In this document: positions 1 to 5,020 of the stretch, one piece after another
Layout of the letters: every line of letters starts with the position of its first letter
Numbering within the stretch: position 1 is the first letter of the stretch
Assembly (NCBI GenBank): GCA_013698385.1
Contig: JACCVB010000173.1
Location: 1 to 12,716, forward strand
From: Chloroflexota bacterium
GTDB lineage: Bacteria; Chloroflexota; Limnocylindria; Limnocylindrales; CSP1-4
Direction: 5' to 3'
Length of the DNA stretch: 12,716 bases
Notes under the pieces: generated by a model
Databases searched by the model: none
Seen by the model: only the letters and a program-made list of their open reading frames with translations
What the model was told of the DNA's origin: nothing
Position numbers and translations under genes: made by a program

Positions 1-2
1 TT

Positions 3-68
3 CTGCCACGCGCCAAAGGCATCTATCACGTCGGCTGCACCGACTACCCTGACCCTACCTACCCATGA
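3..68 (+). CDS. possible 3' end of an unrecognised gene (partial)
   Basis: Reading from base 3, an open frame runs off the left edge and gives 21 residues ending ...GCTDYPDPTYP before a TGA at 66-68. I do not recognise the protein. About two thirds of its third codon positions are G or C, lower than in the other genes here, so the frame is only weakly supported. If real, it would converge on the minus-strand cyclophilin that ends at 244. It could also be non-coding sequence that happens to be open. No function is proposed. Confidence 0.25.
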   Translation: MPRAKGIYHVGCTDYPDPTYP

Positions 69-243
69 CCTTGACGCTGGGGCAGCTTGGCTGCCGAAGC
101 AGCACGGCTATCGTACTTGGTGAACGCCTGCGAGCCAAGGGTTTTGGCAGCCGATAGAGTGTAAATTCCTTAACGTCCACGCTTGCGGGGCCCCGACCAT
201 CGTTACAACCGTATATCAGTGGTCCGCGGAGGCTGGCGGACGG
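69..243. other. intergenic stretch with small inverted repeats, no gene seen
   Basis: About 175 bases, locally richer in A+T (for example around 160-175) than the rest of the window. It contains a perfect 10-base palindrome CGGGGCCCCG at 186-195 and short complementary pairs (CTATCG near 109 with CGATAG near 152; CTTGG/CCAAG between them) that could fold into a weak nested hairpin. I find no tRNA, no convincing promoter and no open frame with a credible start on either strand. Confidence 0.4.
222..241 (-). terminator. hairpin just past the end of the minus-strand operon (weak)
   Basis: GTCCGC at 222-227 pairs with GCGGAC at 236-241 around an 8-base loop, two bases past the cyclophilin stop codon (244-246, minus strand). 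No T-run follows on the minus strand (the next bases read CACTGATATAC), so this is not a classical intrinsic terminator. It could be an RNA 3'-end stabiliser or chance in G+C-rich DNA. Confidence 0.3.
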
Positions 244-735
244 TCAATCTTCGTGGATGGTGACCGAAGTCATGGCCACCGGTTCCGCGGGCAGATCGCG
301 GTTGTCGCGCGGTGCCGACACGATCGCGTCTACCACGTCCAGGCCCTTGGTCACCTGCCCGAACAGGGTGTAGTTCTTGGGCAGCTTGCCACCCAGATCC
401 TGGTGGCAGATGAAGAACTGGCTGCCGTTCGTGTTCGGACCGGAATTGGCCATCGCGAGCGCGCCGCGGGTGTATTCGCCGGTGACCTTCTCGTCATCGA
501 ACTTGTAGCCCGGACCGCCGGTCCCGACCCGTGACCGCTGCAGGTCCGACTTCTTGCCGTACTGCCCGTCGCCACCCTGGATGACGAAGCCGGGGATGAC
601 TCGGTGGAAGACGACGTCGTCGTAGTAACCCTTCCGGGCGAGCTCGATGAAGTTGGCGGCCGCCTTGGGCGCACTCTCATCGAACAGCTCGACTTCCATA
701 TCTCCCTTGTCCGTGGCGATCGTTGCGCGGGTCAT
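244..735 (-). CDS. cytosolic cyclophilin-type peptidyl-prolyl cis-trans isomerase
   Basis: 163 residues, one cyclophilin domain and no signal peptide, so a cytoplasmic enzyme that speeds cis/trans isomerisation of X-Pro bonds during folding. Visible family residues are the FHRVIPGFVIQGGD block (R45, F50, Q53, matching R55, F60 and Q63 of human cyclophilin A), GALAMAN (91-97) and SQFFI (105-109). The usual HTVFG-like motif reads NYTLFGQV, so the histidine common at that site is a tyrosine. Between GGD and GTGGPGY there is an extra stretch (about residues 57-70), shared with the neighbouring lipoprotein cyclophilin. The ATG start has an AGGAG sequence 7 bases upstream. It is the last gene of the minus-strand operon, 21 bases after the lipoprotein gene. 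Family assignment is firm; substrates are unknown. Confidence 0.95.
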   Translation of the reverse strand: MTRATIATDKGDMEVELFDESAPKAAANFIELARKGYYDDVVFHRVIPGFVIQGGDGQYGKKSDLQRSRVGTGGPGYKFDDEKVTGEYTRGALAMANSGPNTNGSQFFICHQDLGGKLPKNYTLFGQVTKGLDVVDAIVSAPRDNRDLPAEPVAMTSVTIHED

Positions 736-756
736 GCTGGCACTCCTCTTGCTGGA

Positions 757-1407
757 TCAGGGCTTGACGCTGACGTCGGTCATGACGACTGGCTGACTCG
801 GGAGTTCGCGATCCGCCGCGGCGGCGATCCTGTCGGCGACGTCCATCCCGCTGGTCACGGTGCCGAGGATGGCGTAGGTGTTGGCCTGGGCCAGCGAATC
901 CGCGGCACTGTCGTCAAGGATGATGAAGAACTGCGAGCCCTGCGAATTCGGCTGGCGGCTGCGGGCCATGGCCACGACGCCCCGCGCGTAGGTCGCGCTG
1001 ACCGGTTCGTCCGCGATCTCGTAGCCCGGACCGCCGCTGCCGACCCTGGCGGGGTCGATATCCGGCGAACGACCGAACTCCCCGTCCCCGCCCTGGATGA
1101 CGAAGCCCGGGACGACGCGCTGGAAGACCACGCCGTCGTAGAAGCCGCACGAGGCGAGGGCCACGAAGTTGCCGGTGGCGATCGGCGAGAGGTCCGCCGA
1201 GACCGCGATGACGATCGTGCCGAGGTCCGTCGTGATCGTCACCGTCCGCCGCTCGCCGGCTCCGAGTGCGGGCGGCTGACTGGTCGGGCAGCCCGGGATG
1301 GCAGCCGCTCGACCCGCACTCGGCCCAGCCGCTCGACCCGCACTCGACCCCGTCGCCGCGCATCCCGCGAGGAGCGCCGCCGCGATGCCGAGGACCAGGA
1401 GCTTCAT
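757..1407 (-). CDS. lipoprotein cyclophilin (extracytoplasmic peptidyl-prolyl isomerase)
   Basis: 216 residues. The N-terminus MKLLVLGIAAALLAGC is a lipoprotein signal peptide with lipobox LAGC, which predicts cleavage before C16 and attachment to the outer face of the membrane. A short Ala/Gly/Arg/Ser linker with an 8-residue duplication (SAGRAAGP/SAGRAAAI) leads to a cyclophilin domain from about residue 54. The active-site block reads VVFQRVVPGFVIQGGD (catalytic R97; FHRV has become FQRV), followed by GVVAMAR (143-149) and GSQFFII (157-163). It is probably a chaperone for exported proteins. The start overlaps the end of the hisA-like gene by ATGA (1404-1407), and a GGAGG Shine-Dalgarno sequence lies inside that gene 7 bases upstream, which implies coupled translation. 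The domain resembles its downstream neighbour, including the extra loop, and so is probably a diverged tandem duplicate. Confidence 0.94.
   Translation of the reverse strand: MKLLVLGIAAALLAGCAATGSSAGRAAGPSAGRAAAIPGCPTSQPPALGAGERRTVTITTDLGTIVIAVSADLSPIATGNFVALASCGFYDGVVFQRVVPGFVIQGGDGEFGRSPDIDPARVGSGGPGYEIADEPVSATYARGVVAMARSRQPNSQGSQFFIILDDSAADSLAQANTYAILGTVTSGMDVADRIAAAADRELPSQPVVMTDVSVKP
1302..1346. repeat. 21-base direct repeat at 24-base spacing, in the lipoprotein linker
   Basis: The 21 bases at 1302-1322 recur exactly at 1326-1346. The 24-base period is a whole number of codons, so the repeat encodes the duplicated SAGRAA unit of the lipoprotein linker (about residues 22-36, minus strand). 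Copy number could change by slippage without breaking the frame. The effect would only be on tether length between the lipid anchor and the isomerase domain. Confidence 0.85.
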
Positions 1408-2105
1408 GCGGCGGCCTCCAGGGCGGTCGTCAGGTCGATGGCGCCCGAGAGGATCGCTTCGCCGAGGATGATGCCCGCCACGCCAAGATCGCGCAGGCGG
1501 CGAAGGCCGTCGAGGTCGCGCACGCCGCCGGCGACCAGGACCTCGATCTCATACCGCCGCACGATGGTCCCGATCCGCTCGCGGTCAGGTTCCGAGCCAC
1601 CGTGACTCAACACCAGGCGTGCCACCCCGGCCCCGACGAGCTCCTCGACCAGGCCCTCCACGCTCGGAGGCGTGTGGCGTCGCCAGGGGAAGGCCGCCAG
1701 GCGGTCCGGGCGCGGATCGAGTCCGACCGCCAGCCAGTCGCCGGCGACGGCGAGGCAAGCGCGGAGGTCGTCCGGGCGATCGGCGATGGCGGTCGTCAAC
1801 ACGACCCGGGTCGCGCCGGCAGCGAAGGCCAGCCGGATGCCCGCCTCGGAGTCCACGCCGCCGGCCAGCTGCAGCGGCACGGCGGCCCGCGACGCGATCG
1901 CACCCACGACCTCGAGGTTGCCGGGTTCGCCCGACCGCGCCCCGTCGAAGTCGACCAGGTGGATGAGCCTGGCGCCCTGCGCCATGAGCCGTTCCACGAT
2001 CCGCTCGGGCCGGTCCGTTGGCGCACCGACGCCCGTCGCAGCGCCCGGCCAATAGACGACCCGCGAGCGACCGCCTTCGAGATCGATCGACGGGATGATC
2101 TGCAA
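1404..2105 (-). CDS. hisA: HisA-like (beta/alpha)8 phosphoribosyl isomerase, divergent
   Basis: 233 residues with the length and layout of HisA, the histidine-pathway enzyme that opens the ribose of ProFAR by an Amadori rearrangement. Visible: the first-strand MQIIPSIDL with catalytic D8, LIHLVDFDGA (47-56), the second catalytic aspartate in VGLD (D130), and the two phosphate-binding glycine turns LVAGGV (190-195) and IILGEAILSG (212-221). Odd points: the GGGIR block reads AGGVD (81-85), and the T-(D/E)-x-x-x-DGT loop of HisA after strand 6 reads SHGGSEPD (167-174), so the Thr is Ser and DGT is missing. The start is TTG at 2105. No earlier start is possible because the DUF885 stop is in frame two codons upstream. 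It may be an orphan HisA or a paralogue with another aminoaldose substrate; no other his gene is in the window. Confidence 0.8.
   Translation of the reverse strand: MQIIPSIDLEGGRSRVVYWPGAATGVGAPTDRPERIVERLMAQGARLIHLVDFDGARSGEPGNLEVVGAIASRAAVPLQLAGGVDSEAGIRLAFAAGATRVVLTTAIADRPDDLRACLAVAGDWLAVGLDPRPDRLAAFPWRRHTPPSVEGLVEELVGAGVARLVLSHGGSEPDRERIGTIVRRYEIEVLVAGGVRDLDGLRRLRDLGVAGIILGEAILSGAIDLTTALEAAA
1415..1419 (-). promoter_or_regulatory. Shine-Dalgarno GGAGG for the lipoprotein cyclophilin, inside hisA
   Basis: On the minus strand GGAGG lies 7 bases before the ATG at 1407, within the last codons of the hisA-like gene. With the 4-base ATGA overlap this supports the chosen start and translational coupling, where ribosomes finishing HisA restart on the lipoprotein. 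Confidence 0.75.
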
Positions 2106-2108
2106 GCC

Positions 2109-3788
2109 TCAGCGCCCCTCGCCTGCGAGCAGGCGGCGGTGGAAGCTGGTCGGCAGCGAGCCGTTGCGCAGGAGCGTGTCGTGGAAGGACTTCAGGCGGA
2201 AGTCGGTGCCCAGGCGGGACTGTTCGTCGGCGCGGAGCCGAAGGAGCATCGTCCGTCCAAGGAGATACGACATCGGATAGGTCGGGCGATACGTGTACCA
2301 CTGAACCTCGGATCTCGCGTTCGGTCGCTCGAAACTCGTGTGCTCGACCAGGAAGTCCGTTCCCTCCTCGACCGAGATCTCGCCCCGGTGCAGCCGCACG
2401 TCGAGGATGATCCGGCACGCCCGCCAGATCGCATCCGTGTGGAGCATCAGGCGAAAATGCGAATCGTCGTCGAAGCCGTGCTCGCGCATCATCAGTTCGC
2501 TGTACATGCCCCAGCCCTCGACGAATTCGGGCGCGTCGGTCAGCAGTCGACTGAGCGACGGATGGCGCCGCGCGACATCGAGCTGGAGGTGGTGCCCGGG
2601 ATACGCCTCATGGACGCTCGTGTTGCTGATCGAGGCGAGGTTGTGCTCGCGCATCGCGTCCGGGTCATCGCCGACGGACGGGGTGACGACGTAGATCCCC
2701 TTGGCCCGCGCATCGAAGGCGGCCGGTGAGAAATAGGCGGCGAAGGGCATGACGTTGCGCAGGTACTGGGGCGTCTCGACGACGTCGATCCGCTCGTCGG
2801 AGGGGATGGATACGAGGTCGCGCTCGATCAGGTGCGAGCGGGCGCGGAGCATCGCGTCGCGATACGCGTCGAGCGCGCCGGCGAACGACGCGGGATGGTC
2901 CGACTTGACCCGGTCGATGACCTCCGCCTCCGAGGCGTCGGGATCGATCTCGCGTGCGGCGGCGGTCCGCGCGGCATGTTCCTCGGCGAGCTGCTGCCAG
3001 CCGAGCGCCAGGATGTCGTCGGCATCGAGGCCGTCGAAGGCGCGGTTGGCGACGAGCGCGTCGTGCCGCTCCCGGCCGATCGGCCAGGCGTCCGTACCGT
3101 CCGCGAGGGTGCCTCGCAGCCAGTCGGCGTAGGCGACCACGGACGTCTTCGCGGATTCCACCGCCTGAGCCAGACGGCGTCGTTCGGGCGGCTCGAGCGC
3201 GCTGGCCCCGGCGGTGAGCAGTTCGTCGAAGAGCGACGGAAGCTCCCCGGCGGCCTCGATCTCCAGCCCCTGCCAGAGCCGGACCTGCGGGCCGTCGGCC
3301 CGGTCCTTCGACGCCTCCAGGTAGGCCGGGATCCCTTCGAGTCGACCGGCGATCGCCGCCAGGCGTTCGGCCAGGGGCGCGTGGTCGCGAGCGAATAGCA
3401 GGAACAGGCCGGTGCCGACGGTGTCCAGGGCGAACGAGCGGCGCTCCCAGATGCGCACCTCGGCCGCCTCGTAGCCGCTCAGCCGCAGGTTGTGGATCTC
3501 GAGATCTCGCTCGAACCGGGCGGACGGCGAAAGGGCCGCCGGATCCAGGGCCTCCACGGCGCCCAGGTGGGCACGGTCTGCGGCGATCTCGTCCAGGAGC
3601 GCGGCCCGGCTCGGGTCGCCCAGCTCATGGTCGCGCTCGTGCAGCCCGAGCCCCGTGGCGATGATCGGGTCTGCGCGGACGAGGCGCCGGAAGCGATCCT
3701 CGACCATGTCGTACAGGCGGTCGTCCAGGGGTCCAGGCGTCGCGTCGGATCCCGGGCGAGGCAGGGCAGGCGGGTGTGCGGTGGTCAA
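2109..3788 (-). CDS. DUF885 family zinc metallopeptidase-like protein
   Basis: 559 residues, typical of full-length DUF885 proteins, which belong to the zincin (gluzincin-like) peptidase clan. The zinc site is visible: HEAYPGHH (393-400), followed about 25 residues later by EGWGMYSE (424-431), which should supply the glutamate ligand. LYDMVEDRFRRLVRADPIIATGLGLH (25-50) is the usual family N-terminus. There is no signal peptide, so a cytosolic peptidase is expected; family members have no generally agreed substrate. The chosen start is TTG at 3788, 14 bases after the aldolase stop, with only a weak GGGA ahead. The ATG at residue 28 would cut into the conserved N-terminus and is less likely. 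The gene sits mid-operon, and its TGA is followed after one codon by the in-frame TTG of the HisA-like gene. Confidence 0.9.
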   Translation of the reverse strand: MTTAHPPALPRPGSDATPGPLDDRLYDMVEDRFRRLVRADPIIATGLGLHERDHELGDPSRAALLDEIAADRAHLGAVEALDPAALSPSARFERDLEIHNLRLSGYEAAEVRIWERRSFALDTVGTGLFLLFARDHAPLAERLAAIAGRLEGIPAYLEASKDRADGPQVRLWQGLEIEAAGELPSLFDELLTAGASALEPPERRRLAQAVESAKTSVVAYADWLRGTLADGTDAWPIGRERHDALVANRAFDGLDADDILALGWQQLAEEHAARTAAAREIDPDASEAEVIDRVKSDHPASFAGALDAYRDAMLRARSHLIERDLVSIPSDERIDVVETPQYLRNVMPFAAYFSPAAFDARAKGIYVVTPSVGDDPDAMREHNLASISNTSVHEAYPGHHLQLDVARRHPSLSRLLTDAPEFVEGWGMYSELMMREHGFDDDSHFRLMLHTDAIWRACRIILDVRLHRGEISVEEGTDFLVEHTSFERPNARSEVQWYTYRPTYPMSYLLGRTMLLRLRADEQSRLGTDFRLKSFHDTLLRNGSLPTSFHRRLLAGEGR

Positions 3789-3802
3789 ATGGTCCCGTGT
3801 AT

Positions 3803-4942
3803 TCAGACTGCGGCAGCGGCCGGTGTGACCCCGCGGGCGGCTGACGCCGTGTCGGCGAGGGCCACCCGGGTCGCGGCGATGGTCGTGTCGATGTCGTCGG
3901 CGGTCACCCCGTGATGGGTCACGGCTCGGACCTGACCGTGGGCATATTCCACCATCAGCACGTTCCTCGCTCGCAGGGCGGCGAGGAATGCCGCGCGGTC
4001 ACGGTCCACCTTGAAGAGCACGAAGTTCGTGGCGACCCGGCCCGGATCGAGTCGGCCGGGCGCCGGCTGGGCGACGCCACCCGGGCTCGCCACCCCGGCC
4101 ATCTCGGACAGGGCCTCCGCGAGGCGGCGGGCGTTGGCATGGTCGTCGGCGAGGCGGTCGATCATCCCTTCAGGGCCGTCGCGCAGGGCCAACAGCCCGG
4201 CCGCGGCGATGATCCCGGCCTGGCGCATGCCGCCACCGACGAGTTTCCTGCCGCGCCGCGCTCGGGCGATCACCTCGTGCCGACCGACGACGACGGATCC
4301 GACTGGGCAGCCCAGTCCCTTGGACAGGCAGAACGTCACGGTGTCGGCCGGATCGGCGAGGTCACGCGCGGTCACACTCGCGGCGCGCTGGGCGACGACC
4401 GCGTTCCACAAGCGGGCGCCATCGAGGTGCAGCGGCACGCCGTGTCGACTGGCGATGGCCGCGACAGCCCGGGTATAGGCGGGGGTCAGGGGCTGGCCCA
4501 TGGAGTGGGCGTGGGTGTTCTCCAGGGCGATCAGCCCAGAGAGCGGCTCGTGTGCGTCGTTGGGGTCGCGGAAGGCGTCCTCGATCGCCTCGAGATCCAG
4601 GGTCCCGTCCGGTCGATCGGCGAGGGTCCGGGCGCTGGCCCCGACGATGACCGCGTGACCGGCCTGTTCGTCGACCACGAGGTGGTGCGTAGCGCCGGCG
4701 ATCACCTCCGTCCCTCGGCCGACGTGGGCGATCATGGCGACGAGGTTGCCCATCGTGCCACTCGGCACGAACAGCCCGGCTTCCTTGCCGAGCAGCTCCG
4801 CCGCGCGCTCTTCCAGCGCGATTACGGTGGGGTCGTCGCCGAACACGTCGTCACCGACCGGTGCGGCGGCCATCGCGGCGCGCATCGCGTCCGTGGGGCG
4901 CGACACGGTATCGCTGCGAAGGTCGATCAGATGGTCGGACAT
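3803..4942 (-). CDS. ltaE: low-specificity L-threonine aldolase (PLP enzyme)
   Basis: 379 residues, fold-type I PLP enzyme that cleaves L-threonine or L-allo-threonine to glycine and acetaldehyde in the cytosol. Family signatures in order: LRSDTVSRPTDAMR (8-21), the VGDDVFGDDPTV block (29-40), SGTMGN (61-66) for the cofactor phosphate, H86/H87 at the ring-stacking position, HLDGAR (172-177) with D174 and R177, and CLSKGLGCPVGS (205-216) with the Schiff-base lysine K208. The last dozen or so residues are Ala-rich and not conserved. The ATG lacks a clear Shine-Dalgarno sequence, but a TATACT element ends 8 bases before it, so the message may be leaderless. It is the first gene of a five-gene operon and divergent from cphA. 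Whether it acts mainly on threonine or on another beta-hydroxy amino acid cannot be read from the sequence. Confidence 0.95.
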   Translation of the reverse strand: MSDHLIDLRSDTVSRPTDAMRAAMAAAPVGDDVFGDDPTVIALEERAAELLGKEAGLFVPSGTMGNLVAMIAHVGRGTEVIAGATHHLVVDEQAGHAVIVGASARTLADRPDGTLDLEAIEDAFRDPNDAHEPLSGLIALENTHAHSMGQPLTPAYTRAVAAIASRHGVPLHLDGARLWNAVVAQRAASVTARDLADPADTVTFCLSKGLGCPVGSVVVGRHEVIARARRGRKLVGGGMRQAGIIAAAGLLALRDGPEGMIDRLADDHANARRLAEALSEMAGVASPGGVAQPAPGRLDPGRVATNFVLFKVDRDRAAFLAALRARNVLMVEYAHGQVRAVTHHGVTADDIDTTIAATRVALADTASAARGVTPAAAAV

Positions 4943-5020
4943 CGGCCGGGAGTATAGGCTAGCGGCCCGCTCAGGCAGCCGAGCGAGACCCTACCGCCCA
5001 ACCCGACCACGAGGACCACC
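4943..5020. promoter_or_regulatory. divergent promoter region, aldolase operon / cphA
   Basis: Both flanking transcripts must start in or near these 78 bases. At 4951-4958 the sequence AGTATAGG reads TATACT on the minus strand (ending 8 bases before the aldolase ATG) and TATAGG on the plus strand (about 62 bases before the cphA ATG). The two strands may therefore share one A/T core as a bidirectional -10. I find no good -35 hexamer at 16-18 bases on either side. A cphA Shine-Dalgarno sequence, GAGGA, lies at 5011-5015. Confidence 0.5.

Noticed and set aside
186..195. CGGGGCCCCG palindrome as an operator
   Set aside because: No promoter is identifiable beside it, and such palindromes arise easily in G+C-rich DNA.
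1266..2729. 487-codon open frame on the plus strand
   Set aside because: It runs antisense across three minus-strand genes (lipoprotein cyclophilin, HisA-like, DUF885) that have catalytic motifs; composition is that of a shadow frame.
3911..4957. 348-codon open frame on the plus strand
   Set aside because: Antisense to the threonine aldolase, whose PLP-site motifs are unmistakable.
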